DNA of 64,000 bases, from positions 1,302,001-1,366,000 of the forward strand of contig JANHCV010000012.1 of NCBI GenBank assembly GCA_025594325.1. The letters are read 5' to 3'. Both the position numbers and the translations under genes were made by a program. Below are positions 10,340 through 21,765 of this stretch, piece after piece. Source of the stretch: Blastocladiella emersonii ATCC 22665 (taxonomy: Eukaryota > Blastocladiomycota > Blastocladiomycetes > Blastocladiales > Blastocladiaceae). The notes below the pieces were generated by a model. The model was not told the origin of the DNA, ran no database searches, and was given only the letters and a program-made list of their open reading frames with translations. How positions within the stretch are numbered: the first letter of the stretch is position 1; each line of letters begins with the position of its first letter.

Positions 10340-12229
10340 TTACCAATACGAGTAATCACCACCGACCGAACTACGATCGCTCCCGTCATCATCGTCACCA
10401 AGGGACTCCTCATCGCTCCGCCCCGAGCGATCAGAGCTGAAATCCGATTCCGAGTCCAACATGTGCAAGACGAGCGAGATTTCTGGCACCACCTCGTTAC
10501 TCGGATATCCGTATCCCCGCAGGCACTGGGTCTCCACAAGGTCGCTATCGCTGTAATCGTCGTCGGCCTCGTCCACGTCCGGGTCGGGCTCGCGCGCAAC
10601 CATGAGCGTCACGATCACCGAGCTGGGGAGCCGGCAAACGATGTTCCGCACAATGTCTTTTTGAGAGGTAAAGCCAGGCGAGTTAAGGGCGAGCGAGAGC
10701 AGCGAAGGCGGGCAGCGCTGGATTAAAAGCTCGATCAGGTCGTCGCTAAGCTCTGGGCCTGCAATGTTGAGAGCTTCAAGGCCGGGAGGGAGATGCTCGA
10801 TGAGCGCATGGTACGCTTCCTCGATCAACTCCCAGTCGTCAGACATGCTGCCGTACTTGGTCGGGACGCGCTTGATCGTCGTCGTGCCGTTCTTGCTGAG
10901 ATCGAGATGTAGCAGCGAAGGTGGGAGGTGTGCTGCGAGAACCGCAATGGATTCGGCCTCAAGCTTGCACTTGTAGAAGGAGAGAGTTTTAAGCTCGCGC
11001 GGCAAGTGTTGGGCGATGGCACGCATGCCAGCCAGACCGAAGTGATGCGACGTGATCGAAAGCTCGCGTAGCGTTGGTGGAAGAAAGGGCGCGAGAACCT
11101 GGATGTGATCTTCGAGCAAAACACTTGGCCGCTCACCACGCAGCCGGAGCGAGGTGAGCGAAGACGGGAGAAGCTGGCCGAGGACGAGAGCCTGGCCTTC
11201 GTTTTGGAGAAAGTTGCGAGTAGCCATGGACAACTCGAGGCGAGTCACGGTGCTCGGGAGATGCGCAAGAAGGTAGAAGAGCGCGCAACTTGCCCCAGCG
11301 ATGTATCTGCACTGCATGTTAAAGGAGCGCAAGCGAGTCGAAGGGAGAGCGCGGGCGAGCGCCGCTAGGTTTGCCGCTTTGGACCGCTCAAACCCAAGGG
11401 TTAGCACTTCAAGCTGCGGCGGAAGCCAGTCGGATCCACGAGCCGCATCGAGAATAAAATCGCCGTGGAGATGAAGCGCGCGGAGCGTAGAAGGAAGCTG
11501 CAGCGCGCAGAAAGTTGCAAGGTTGATGACAAACTCCGCGCCGAGTGTCACCTCGGATACACGTTGAGTTGGCGACGAGAAGCGCGAGCAAAGGCCTCAA
11601 CGCGTCCGGGTGCGAGCGCCTTGGCACTAAACGTGATTTCCTTGGCCTCGCCGGTGCGAGCGCGGCGCACGAGCTCGTCCATTTTACTGTCGAGACACTG
11701 GCTGCGAAGGTCGACAAAGCGCTATTGCCGTTCATGGCTCACCCATTAGCGCAAGTTGTTTCCACGCGGTGCATTTTGAGAACGTACGTACCGTTGCCCC
11801 GCGGCGGGTCTTGGTCCAGCACATGCCCAGATCATGCGCTGCGCGCTCGTTGGGCGTTTGTTGGTAAAGAGGTCCGCGATAAATAGGCACTTTGTTCCGC
11901 ACGAAGACGACCGGAAGCTGCGTCGCGTGAAGCCACTTGAAGGGACCAGCGCGGCCGTTTTCCGCAGCAGCGGTCAAGGCTCCCTGAAAAACTGAGGTCA
12001 GGGCACCACATCGAAGCCAGAGGTTCAAAGCGCGAGGATCGCCGCGGCTAAAAACCTCCTCGATCGTCACAGACGTGACGAGCGCTTCAACGGCACGCCG
12101 CACGCTCGGAAGTTGGTATGCGAGAGCGACGCGCGAGTACTCGACAAAGGCATCTATGTCGTGCGGGCCGTGGAAGCTCACAGCAGTAGCAAGAACTTGA
12201 TCGATGACCGAAAATACATTGAGCTTCAT
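10340..12229 (-). pseudogene. Leucine-rich-repeat protein, copy 1 (one frameshift)
   Basis: Exon 1 (12229-11792, 146 codons) starts MKLNVFSVIDQVLATA and matches the N-termini of the paralogs at 16.5 and 18.5 kb. A 70-nt intron (11791-11722, GTACGT...ATAG) leads to exon 2, which starts RFVDLRSQ in the same phase as its paralogs. Near 11580 a base is missing relative to copies 2 and 3: VEAFARA lies in one frame and FSSPTQRVSEV in the next. The remaining 400 codons to 10340 are intact: repeats of the LPPxLxxLxLxxN type of about 24-30 residues, then an acidic, Ser-rich tail (DSESD, DDDDGSD). Such proteins are usually intracellular adaptors; the function is unknown. It would be a full gene if the single-base loss were an assembly error. 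Confidence 0.6.
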
Positions 12230-12829
12230 TTTTCTTCTGAGTTCATCGCGAGGGGAGAGAGGACCGAGTGCGGCGGAACGCGCGAACTTGACCGCTCACT
12301 CTCAGCAAGCACCCCGATCACCACTCCATGTGAACCCATGCAACTTGCTGCAATACGGCATTCTTGACTTCTTAACGCCAGATCCGGGTCTCAAGTCGCG
12401 CGACGCGAGTGGTGCGCGGGCCCAGCACATCCCAGTCCGCCCGGCTCGCGCATTCCGGCCTCGGGCAACCCGCTCAACGTTGGATCTTGCGGCCTGCGCA
12501 CCTTGCAGGGACTGACTCGCGCACCAGCTCGCCATCTCCACGGCCCTTGCCGCCGACCGCGACGAGCGGCGCGTCGACCGAGCATCAGGTGACTTTCGCG
12601 TGATGTCTCGCGCGGCGCAACGCGTGAGACATGGTCGCCGGGTGGACAAGCGGCGCGTGATTTTTGGGGCCCCACGCCGCTGAAAACGTTTCTTGCGCCG
12701 GAAATGGAATTAGCGCGCGAAACGGGCTAGTGGCCGACGCGTGTCTCAGATCGCGCGTGTGGCCTGCCGATATCGTCGGCGGCTCCCCGCTAACTCTCGC
12801 CCCCCTCCCCTCCAAGACACGCCCTAACC
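12230..12829. other. Divergent intergenic region, LRR copy 1 / chitin deacetylase
   Basis: 600 bp between divergent starts. A GATGTCTCGCGCGGCGCAACGCGTGAGACAT stretch around 12602-12632 resembles the start of the DR repeats and forms a short imperfect palindrome (GTCTC/GAGAC). No gene seen. Confidence 0.4.
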
Positions 12830-14560
12830 ATGAAGCATTTCGTCGCACCTCGCCGACCCCGACGCGTCGCCGTCGGCACCATGACCGCTCGGGTCTTGGC
12901 GGTCCTGCTCCTTGCGCCGCTCGCCGCGCACCTCGTCGTCCATGTCTCGGCCCTGCACACGCGCCACCACGACCACAACCACGCGGCGCCGTCGCCCCTG
13001 TCGCGCCGGGCGCCGGGCGACCCATTCGACACCTTCTTCAGCACAACGACGATCGCGCCGTGGTACTCGTGCGACGCGGCCGCGTGCGTGCTGCCCGACT
13101 GCCAGTGCGCGTCGACGTCGCCGCCCGGCGGGCTCGCGGCGTCCGAGGTGCCGCAGTTTGTGACGCTGACCATCGACGACGCCGTCAACGCGGTCGTGTA
13201 CGACCTGCCGCACCAGGCGATGCGCGGCGTGCGCGGCGCCGACGGGTGCGCGATGCGCGCCACGTACTTCGTGTCGGCGCAGTGGACCGACTACCACTCG
13301 CTGCAGACGCTGCACGCGCTCGGCCACGAGATTGCCGGGCACACGTTCACGCACAGTTTCCCGACGGTCCGCGAGATGTCGGCGATGCGCGAGGCGACCG
13401 AGGCGTTCGGCGGGATCCCGCAGTCGCAGATCCGCGGGTCCCGCGCGCCGTACCTCAACTACACGCTCGCGTCGCTCACCAGCGTCAAGGCGCTCGGGTT
13501 CGACTACGACAGTTCCATGACCGTCGCATACGCCGGCGCGAGCACCATCTGGCCCTTCACCTTCGACGCCGGCGTCCCGATCGCGTGCACGACGGGCGAC
13601 TGCACGGGTGGCCGGCCGACCGCCGCGACCCCGACCCCGACGTGGCGCGCGCCGGGGCTGTGGGAGCTCCCGCTTTACAGCCTCGTGTCGGCGTCGGGCG
13701 TGCCGTGGGCCATGGACCCGGCCGTCTCCACGGCCGAGTTTGCGAGCATGCTGCGCGCCGCGTTCCAGGACCACTACTCGGGCAACCGCGCGCCGTTCGG
13801 CGTCTACCTGCACGCCAACTACCTCCTCGCCGACCCGCAGCGCATCGCCGTCGTCAACGAGTTCCTCACCGAGATCATGGCGCATCCCGACGTCCGCTTC
13901 GTCACCAACACGCAGCTGCTCGCGTGGCTGCGCAACCCGGTCCCGCTCGCCGCCATGGACCCGACCTGTCCCGCCGGTCCCACGGGCGCGTCGAGCACTC
14001 CCGAGGTGTGCGACGGGATCGACAACAACGGCAACGGCGTCGCCGACGAGGGCCTGACCAAGTCGTGCCAGTTCGGCGCGGTGACCTTCGCCACGTGCAA
14101 GTCGTGTCCCGTCCGCGCGCCGACCGTCAACGAACCCGTCCCACCGCTCGCCAACGACGCGTCGGCGGCCTCCGCCGCGGCGAACGGGTGCCAGCCGCCG
14201 CTCGGCGGGTGCGTGTACGGCAGCTTCAACGCCGCGTCGTGCCTGTGCGAGTGCACGGGGAGCGACGACCCGAACGGCGCCGGCGCGTGCCGCAACACGC
14301 TCGGCGCGTGCTCCACGCTCCGCGCACCGGATCCCGCGCGGCCCGGGTTCTTCCTCTCGTGCGCGCAGTCAAGCGCGGACCAGGAGAAGACGAACGCGAC
14401 GGGGACGGCGACGGGCAACGCGGGGGCCGGGAAGAAGGCGGGCGCGAGCGAGGGGTCCGCGTCGTCCGCGGCGGCGGCGGCCATAGTCGCGGCGGCCAGT
14501 TCGAGAGTGCTCGTCGTGGTCGCGGCGTCCGTTCTCGCGCTGGTGGTCGGCGTCGCGTAG
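12830..14560 (+). CDS. Secreted, probably GPI-anchored polysaccharide (chitin) deacetylase, CE4 family
   Basis: 576 residues, no intron. An N-terminal hydrophobic stretch (about 18-42) is a signal peptide, and the C-terminus ends in a small-residue/hydrophobic tail (about 545-576) typical of a GPI signal. The NodB-type domain (about 105-380) shows a motif-1 variant TIDDAV with both Asp residues, the HTFTHS zinc motif, and RAPYL. Enzymes of this family remove N-acetyl groups from chitin in walls; substrate is inferred. After the catalytic domain comes EVCDGIDNNGNGVADEGL, which matches the MopE-type metal-binding repeat, then a Cys-rich segment. A second ATG at 12881 is a possible start, but the first is kept. 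The gene sits between two minus-strand LRR pseudogenes and differs from them in codon use, looking like core sequence. Confidence 0.85.
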   Translation: MKHFVAPRRPRRVAVGTMTARVLAVLLLAPLAAHLVVHVSALHTRHHDHNHAAPSPLSRRAPGDPFDTFFSTTTIAPWYSCDAAACVLPDCQCASTSPPGGLAASEVPQFVTLTIDDAVNAVVYDLPHQAMRGVRGADGCAMRATYFVSAQWTDYHSLQTLHALGHEIAGHTFTHSFPTVREMSAMREATEAFGGIPQSQIRGSRAPYLNYTLASLTSVKALGFDYDSSMTVAYAGASTIWPFTFDAGVPIACTTGDCTGGRPTAATPTPTWRAPGLWELPLYSLVSASGVPWAMDPAVSTAEFASMLRAAFQDHYSGNRAPFGVYLHANYLLADPQRIAVVNEFLTEIMAHPDVRFVTNTQLLAWLRNPVPLAAMDPTCPAGPTGASSTPEVCDGIDNNGNGVADEGLTKSCQFGAVTFATCKSCPVRAPTVNEPVPPLANDASAASAAANGCQPPLGGCVYGSFNAASCLCECTGSDDPNGAGACRNTLGACSTLRAPDPARPGFFLSCAQSSADQEKTNATGTATGNAGAGKKAGASEGSASSAAAAAIVAAASSRVLVVVAASVLALVVGVA

Positions 14561-14645
14561 CCTCTCTCGCGCCGATCGATAATCATCACTAGATTCGTAA
14601 CTATATATTCCTTGCAATAACGAACCAATCGAGTCAAAACTTCCC

Positions 14646-16513
14646 CTAGTCATCGCTCTCGTCGGAGTCGTAGTCGTAGTCGTCATCGTTGCTCGAGTCG
14701 GTATACGACGGTACCTCGAGGTCAGGCTCGCCCGGGCGTTTGCACCCGCGAAACTGCGCCTTGTCAGTGCGGAACCCAGACTCAGATATGACGACCGTGA
14801 CCGTGACGCGCCCAGGAAGCTTGGTCACAACGCCCGTCACAAACGCCCCTGGTTTATTCTCGCCCTTTCGCGTCGTAATGGTCATGTGCATGAGCGAGGG
14901 CGGAAGGTGGCCAATGAGGTGGTCGAGGACCTCGGGGTACAGGTCGATTTCAACCAGTTTCAGCATATCAAGGCCAGCAGGAAGGTCGCTGGCAATGGCC
15001 ATCGTCGCTGGCGCCCAAATAGCTTTCCGTTTTTCCAGCGACCAGGACATCTTGGAAGGCCTGCTGCAGCTGTAGCTGAGGTCAAGCGAGAGCAGAGTCG
15101 GCGGGAGGTGCTCGGCGAGGAGTGTCAGGCTCGTAAAGAAATGATCGCAGTAGGAAACGATGAGTTCCTCGAGAAGGGGTGGCATGTGAGCCGCAAGCGC
15201 ACGCGCTCCAGGTCGAGTTTGCACTGCGTGATAGCGAGTTCGCGCAGCGTGGAAGGTAAAAGCGGGACAAGAAGCTCTGATGCGCTAACCGAAATTCGCT
15301 CGAACATCGTGGCCAGACAAGCTGAGAAAAGTCAAGGTCAGCGGGAGAAGCTGCGCAAGGGCCCGCGTCTCAGAAAGCGAGAAAACGCTGAAAATCCCGG
15401 GAGACGGGTCACCGGGGTCGGCAGAAGCGCAATAAGGTAAATGAAACTTGGGCGCAAGGGTTCCATGCCACCGAAGCCGATACGCAGTGAATGAAGTGAC
15501 TCTGGGAGCGCTCCGGCAAGCGCGCCAAAGCTCGCGCCTGTAACGGCGAGCTTTTCTCGGTGCGGCGGAAGCCAGATGGTACCGCTCGCACCATACAAGA
15601 CTGCTTGGCTTGAGAGACAAATGCTTAAGCTTGAGCGAGCGCAGGGTCGATGGGAGGCCAAGGGCAAGCGCGCCAAATTGAGGGTTCAGGGTTGTACCCG
15701 TAGCCCGCGCTCAACTGTTCAACGTTTGTTAGGATCTAGCCCGTACCGTGTGCACCATCGAGCACGTTGTGAGGGAAGATGTCGAGCTCAGTAACAGACA
15801 GTGGGAGCTGGAGCGCGCAGAACTGGTCGAATGTGATCTCCGAGTGTGCGGATACTTTGCGAACATGTTGCATCGGCGAAGCAAAAGCGCGCGCAAAAGA
15901 CTCAACGAGCGCATCGTCGAGTTTCGAGTCAAGATAGACCTCGCGCGCAACGCCCGAGCGGATAGCGTGCGCCGTCTTGGCAACATGCGGATCAAGCGCC
16001 GGCCTCAAGTCCGTGAATCGCTACAGCTCTAAACTGGTTAACACGGAGGCGAAGGATCTGGAGGGAATGCCGTACCTCGCCCTCGGGACGCGTCGGATAC
16101 CACGTAAACTCGTTACCCGAGGCCGATTGTGTTGGAAGCGGGCGAGGGGAGTCGTCAAGCGTGTCTGACTTGTCCTTCCACCTGCCACGCTCGAGCGGGA
16201 CTTGGGTCCGACGCAGCCACTCGAACGCGGAAAGCTTACCGCTCGAAGCAGCCGCGTCAATCGCGGCGTGCGGGACCTCGGCGAGCTTGCCCGACCGCCG
16301 CCGCACGTTCAAGACACGCGGGTCCCCGTTCGCAAAGGCATCGTCGAGTCCCGTTGAGGTGACCCAGCTGTCGATAGCGCGGCGCACGCCAGGCAGCTGG
16401 TGCGCGAGGGCAACACGCGAGTACTCGGCCACGGCGCTCACGTCACGCGGACCCTCGAGGCGGACAGCAAAAGCAAGGATCTGGCCGAGGATCGAGTATG
16501 CATGAAGTTGCAT
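14646..16513 (-). pseudogene. Leucine-rich-repeat protein, copy 3 (heavily decayed)
   Basis: Exon 1 (16513-16076, 146 codons, starting MQLHAYSILGQILAFAV) and a 55-nt intron (16075-16021, GTACGG...TAG) are well kept, and exon 2 starts RFTDLRPALDPHVAKTAHAIRSG. It aligns with copy 2 through VLDGAHGT and then hits TAG at 15736, where the paralogs read DWLPP. Beyond that, matching pieces lie in alternating frames: WLPPHREKLAV, LAQLLPLTLTFLSLSG, PLLPSTLRELAITQCKL, then AAHMPPLLEELIVSYC and an intact last 190 codons ending in the acidic tail DSDESDD at 14646. Several frameshifts and at least one stop make it a clear pseudogene. Confidence 0.75.
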
Positions 16514-16706
16514 GATGTTACCATGTGCGGGATGAAGCTTAGTGTGGGGGAGAGGGAGGGTTGTGTGCGAGGCAGCGGCGGCGTGTGAGTCCGCTGCCTC
16601 GGCGCCACACGTGCGGACGACCACCGCGTCCCGACGCGAGGCGGAGATCTGAAACTCGACTGAACCTTCCGAAATGGACCGTGAATCAATCAAAATGATG
16701 AGCGTT

Positions 16707-18520
16707 TTAGTATTCGTCATCGGAGCTCTCGTCAGTCTCGGTACTCGAATCCTCCTCCTCGCCACCGTCATCACCGCCGCCGCCGCCGTAGTCATTATTC
16801 GAGTTCGAGCCTGGGTACACCTCGCCCGGGATCTCGGTGACCTCGCCGTCCGCGAGCCCAAACCCACGGAACGACGCGGCCAGTACATCGCTGGGCGACA
16901 TAAACTCGCAATAGTCCATGACCCGGGCTGACACGGTTGCGGGGAGCCGGAGCACGAACCGCGTGGCGAACTCGCGCTCGTCAAACTTGGACCAGTCTCG
17001 CGGCTTCGAAAGGGTAAGCAGACGAAGGCTTGGCGGGCACCGCGGGACGAGGTAATCGAGGATCCGGGTGCAAAGTCGGTCAGCATCACGTTGAGCGACT
17101 CGAGGCTCGCAGGCAGCGCGTCGATCAGCACCTCGTAAGCCTCGACGACGGACTCGGGGGTGTCGGAATCCGACCCCAAGTGGGACTGCGAGCCAGTTTG
17201 GCGGAGGTTGAGGGAGAGCAGCGTGGGCGGGAAGTGTGCGGCGAGAACCGCGATGCAATCAGCGTCCAAGGCACAGTTGGGAAACGCCAGGTCTTCGAGG
17301 CCCTCGGGGAGGTTGTTGAGAAGCGCCAGCATGCCGCGGGGGCTGAGCGGGGTCCGCCCGAGGTGCAAATTGCGCAGCGTGCGCGAGAGATGCGGTGCGA
17401 GGGCCTCGATGCGGGCGTCAGGATCCTGATCCCGAAAGTCCCGGCTTCCTTCGAGCGTCAGAGAGTGAAGTGTTGGCGGGAGGAGCCGAGCAACGACCCC
17501 AAGGTGTAGAATGGGAACATGCCCAAAGAACTCGGACGGGAGTTCGAGATGAGTGAGCGAACGGGGCAAGAGCGCGGCAAGGTAGACGAACGCGGCCGGC
17601 GGTGCGCCGTCATCGCAGTCCGCGAGGATAAACGAGCGCAGGGTCGGCGGAAGCGCGAGCGCAAGGGTGCCGAGATTCAAGCGTTCCGAGTAGCCCACGC
17701 TAAGCAGTTCAAGGCGCGGCGGGAGCCAGTCCGTGCCGTGTGCACCATCGAGCACGCTGTGAGGAAAGATATCGAGCTCCGTGACGGACGGCGGGAGCCG
17801 GAGCGCGAGAAACTGGTCAAAGGAAATGAACGAGTGAACGGAGACCTTGCGCACGTTCTGCATCGGGGAAGCGAAGGCACGCGCCAGCAACTTGACGAGC
17901 GCGTCGTCTAAGGAAAAGTCGAACAGGACCTCGCGCGCGGTTCCCGAGCGGATCGCATGCGCTGTCTCGGCGACTTTGCAGTCAATAGTGGCCGAAGGTC
18001 CATGAACCGCTACAGGGGGGAGAACTCGTGAGCACTGGGGCGAGGGAAGCAGCCGAAGTGGACATCGTACCTCGCCCTCTGGACGCGTCGGGTACCACGT
18101 GAACTCGTGTCCCGCCGCCGACCGCTCCGGGAACGGATCGGGGAAGTCGCTGAGGACGTTCGACTTGTCCTTCCACTCGCCACGCACGAGCGGGACTCGG
18201 GTTTGACGCAGCCACTCGAACACGGTAAGCTTACCGCTCGAAGCAGCCGCTGAAGCAGCCTCGTCAATGGCGGTATGCGGGACCTCGGCGAGCTTGCCCG
18301 ATCGCCGCCACACGTTCAAGACACGCAAGTTGCCGTTGTAAAAGGCATCTTCGATCCCCGTTGAAGTGAGCAAGGTGTCGATGGCACGACGCGCGTCCGG
18401 GATCTGGTGCGCAAGTGCGACGCGCGAGTACTCGGCCACGGCGCTCACATCGTGTGGGTGCTCAAGCAAGACGGCAGTAGCAAGAATCTGGTCGATGACC
18501 GAGTATACATGGAGCTTCAT
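16707..18520 (-). pseudogene. Leucine-rich-repeat protein, copy 2 (two frameshifts)
   Basis: Exon 1 (18520-18071, 150 codons) starts MKLHVYSVIDQILATAVLL. An intron (18070-18010, GTACGA...GTAG) sits at the same place as in copies 1 and 3, but exon 2 then needs a one-base shift (about 17970-18005) to reach VAETAHAIRSG. From there the LRR region is intact (LPPTLHSLTLEG, LPEGLEDLAF, FPPTLLSLNLRQ) to SLESLNVMLTDF, where a second shift near 17065 moves the frame to RILDYLVPRCPPSLRLLTL. The tail ends in an acidic run, GEEEDSSTETDESSDDEY, stop at 16707. It is the best preserved of the three; it might be functional if one or both indels are sequencing errors. Function unknown. Confidence 0.55.
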
Positions 18521-18823
18521 AGTGCGTCTAGTTTCGTGTTTGGGGAGAGAGGACTGGTCGCGGGCCAGCCTCGCCTCAAGCGCGGGAACCTGGAGCATGG
18601 GAACTGCCTGAGCGCGAGCGCCCACCCCTTTTCTTCGCCAGCAAGGGAACCGCCGGTTCCCTTGGCGCCGCGCCGATCAGGTCAACGATCAGGTCAACGC
18701 GACTCATTTCTATGAAGCGTGTATGAATAGAATAGGGTGGCGATGATGCCGACGACGGTGCGTTCGGTACTGGACAAGACAAACTAGGAGGAGGACGAGA
18801 AATAAGCCGACGTACACCGCCCT
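18521..18823. other. Intergenic LRR copy 2 / PAK kinase 3' end
   Basis: 303 bp; contains a short direct duplication GATCAGGTCAAC (about 18676-18700). No gene seen. Confidence 0.4.
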
Positions 18824-21084
18824 TCACCGGCGGCCCTTCTGGACCAGCGGGATGAGGTCGGCGACGGGGCACGAGAGGCGGAGGAACGGGTGGTCGAGGA
18901 GCTCGGCGGACGATGCGCGCGCGTCGACGTCGACGGTGAGTCCGCGGGCGAGGAAGTCCTTGAGGACCGTGGACAGGCGGTCAGGCCGCTTGAGCGTCGG
19001 GGTGCCGTTGGTTGCGATCAGGTACAGGGCCTTGAGGGGCTCCTCGTCGAGGTACGGCGGCTCGCCCTCGATCATCTCGATCGTCATGATGGCGATGGAC
19101 CACACGTCGACCTTGTACCCGTACTGCTTCTGCTTGACGACCTCGGGCGCCATCCAGTAGGGCGTGCCGACCATGGTGGCGCGCTTGGACTGGCTGTCGT
19201 CGAGCTTGGCGCAGAACCCGAAGTCGGTGATCTTGACGCGGCCGTGCGGGTCCATGAGCACGTTGTCGGACTTGACGTCGCGGTGGATGATGTTCTTGGA
19301 GTGCAGGTGGTGGATGCCCTTGAGCGCCTCGTGCGTGATGCTGGCGATCTGCGGCTCGGTCATGCTCGAGTTGTTGTCGATGATCTCGTTGAGCGGGCCG
19401 CCCTCCATGAGCTCCATGACGACCCACAGCTCCTTGGACACCAGGAACGAGTCGAGGTAGTTGACAATGTTCGGGTGCTGCGACTCCTTCATCACGATGA
19501 TCTCGTTGATGATCGACTCGGGCCGCGGCTGCGACGCCAGGTCCATCTGCTTGATGGCGACCACCTGCGACGTGAGCGCGTGCCGCGCCAGGTACACGCT
19601 GCCACTGGCGCCCTGCCCGATCTTCTTCTGCTTGATGTACACGGACGGGTCCTCGCCCGACACCACGGCGCGCAGCCGCTCGAGCACCTGCGCGGTGGTC
19701 AGCCGCGTGGGCTTGCGGCCCGACGCGGGCTTCTTGGCGGGCGACGCCGCGCCGCCGGCGGGGACCACGGCGGTCGGCGCCACGACGGGCGTGCTCGCGG
19801 CGGCGGCCGTGGGCGGCTTGTCGGCGGGCGGCTTGGGCAGCGCGACGGCGGGCGCGGGCGGTGGTGGGCGGTGGTAGCTGATGGACGGCGGCTGCTGGTG
19901 CAGCGAGAGGTTGGGCTGCGACTTGGCGTGGGCGAGGCCGGGCGCGGGCGCGGGTGGCCGGGGCGCCTCGCGGTGCGGCGACACGGACCCGTGCGAGGGG
20001 CGGCGGTGCGGCGACGGCGGAGGGCCCTGCGGGCGGAGCGAGCCGGCGCCCGAGGACGAGGAAGACGAGAGCGCGGGCGCCGACGGCTTGCGCATCATGT
20101 CGGGGCGCGACCCGTTACCACCCATGGTCTCGGGCGGGCGCGGCACGATGGGCGGGCGGTTGGGCGGCGGGAGGCGCTCGGACGAGCGGTACATGGCGCC
20201 CTCGGCGGACGCGGACAGGTCGCGCTCGGGGAAGCGGACCTGGTCGGCGCGCGGCGAGCTGACGCTCAGCGAGCTGCCGTTATCGTCGTCGTACTGGTCG
20301 CGGTGGACGCGGCGCGGGTTCGAGTACGGGTTGTGCTGCGAGCGGTGCGCGGCCGGGTTGGGCGCGGGGCGCGGCGGGCGCGGCGACGACTCGAGCGAGT
20401 ACTTTGAGTCGGACCGCTCCATGGGCGCGCCGGCACCGCCAGGGTGGTAGCCGGGGACGGGCGGGAGGCCGGGAATGGTGGGCGCAGGAGCGGCGGGGCC
20501 ACCGGCGGCGGAGCCGAAGAGGTCGGGCCGCTTGACGCCCGTGTAGAACTCGAGCACGTCGAGCACGGCCTGCGGGTTCTTGGCCATTTCCTCGGGCGAG
20601 ATGGCCGAGTTGGACAGCAGCATCTTCCACTGCTGCGGCAGGCCGGTGAAGGCGCCCGAGACGGGGTCGAAGCCGACGTGCACCTTGTGCTGGAAGTTGG
20701 TCGGGCCCGAGACGCCCGTGAGGGGCGAGCGCGAGTATATCTCGTCCATCCACCCGTACACGTCCTCGTCCGACTTGCACGCGAGCAGAATGTTCTTCTC
20801 CTTGGTCTGCAGCTCGAAGCAGTACGGCTTGACCTCGACGCGGTTGACGCCCGTCACCGAGGTCAGGAAGATGAGCGTGCTGGCCTGGCTCGACGACTGG
20901 ACGTGGGCGCGATGGTTAGTGGGGCCCTCACAAGGCACGTTCTCTAGAGAGCATGCGCACCTCGGCCTTGTAGAAGGCAATGGTCTGCTCGCGGAGCACG
21001 ACCCAGCGCTTGCTCCACATGAAGGACAGGTAGCCGTCCTCCTTGGTGGCGAGGTAGCCCGACTTGAGGATGCGCGAGCCCATG
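18824..21084 (-). CDS. CLA4: PAK-family Ser/Thr kinase with PH and CRIB domains (Cla4-like)
   Basis: Two exons, 21084-20962 and 20896-18824, with a 65-nt intron (GTGCGC...CCAG), give 731 residues. Order: PH domain (about 3-100, starting SRILKSGYLATKEDG), CRIB motif at about 104-120 (GPTNFQHKVHVGFDP), a long Pro/Ser-rich linker (about 160-450), and a kinase domain (about 462-715) with IGQGASGSVY, the catalytic HRDVKSDN, DFGFCAKL and the STE20-type GTPYWMAPE. Cla4/Skm1 and PAK kinases are activated by GTP-loaded Cdc42/Rac and act at sites of polarised growth and in cytokinesis. A PH domain ahead of the CRIB is the fungal Cla4 layout. The start is the only ATG before the PH domain in frame. Regulation through CRIB autoinhibition is expected from the family. 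Confidence 0.93.
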
Positions 21085-21396
21085 GTCGGCGGTCGGGTGG
21101 GCGGCGGCGTTGGGCGTTGGGCGTTGGGGGGGAGGGTAGAGGGGGAGGGGGTTGGTGCGCGAAGGGAGAGGGGGCGCGGTCGAGGAGCGGCCGACCAGGA
21201 GAGGAACTTATAAAGTGAGCTTTAGATGCGTTGCAGGTTACAGGGCGTGGAGGCCAGACATGGGCAGCGGGGGAGAGCGGGCGGGCCGAGCGGTGGGCGC
21301 CGTAGCAAAAGCGCAAAATGAGCGGCGGGCGGCGCAAACGGCGAACGAGCGGCCGACGCCACCGCCTCGCCGATCGCCGCGCCCATTGGTCCGCAT

Positions 21397-21402
21397 CACG
21401 TG
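21397..21402. promoter_or_regulatory. CACGTG E-box upstream of PAK kinase
   Basis: Palindromic CACGTG about 315 bp upstream of the PAK start, followed by AGCG as in the DR repeats. It is a candidate bHLH site; function inferred from motif only. Confidence 0.3.
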
Positions 21403-21639
21403 AGCGCTGCGAGACGCGTCCTGCGACGCGTTCCGTGCGAGTGCGAGACAGTCCGGCGGGACCCTCGTTCTTGCTGCTCCAAGGGGTCGATGTCGATGTG
21501 CTGCTGCTGCTGCTGCGGGCTGTGGTTGGTGATGGACGCGCGTCGTGTCGGGTCGGGTCGGAGAGACGGGCGAGCGCGCGGGCGGGCGGGAGCGAGCGAG
21601 CGAGTAGTACCGGTAGTAGTCGAGGATCATGTTGAGGGA

Positions 21640-21765
21640 ACGGGGGCACGTCGAGTGCATCGAGTCGAGGAACGCGAGAAACGCGAGGAACGGGAACACG
21701 TCGAGTCGAGTCAAGTCGGGTCGAGGAACGCGAGCACGTCGAGTCGAGGAACGCGAGCGAGGCGG
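21640..21765 (+). repeat. Degenerate tandem repeat (CGTCGAGTCGAGGAACGCGAG units)
   Basis: Four to five imperfect units containing CACGTCGAGT and CGAGGAACGCGAG follow each other over about 125 bp. Confidence 0.7.

Noticed and set aside
12664-14592. Long open frame overlapping the chitin-deacetylase-like gene in another frame
   Set aside because: Arg/Ala/Pro-rich shadow frame without family motifs.
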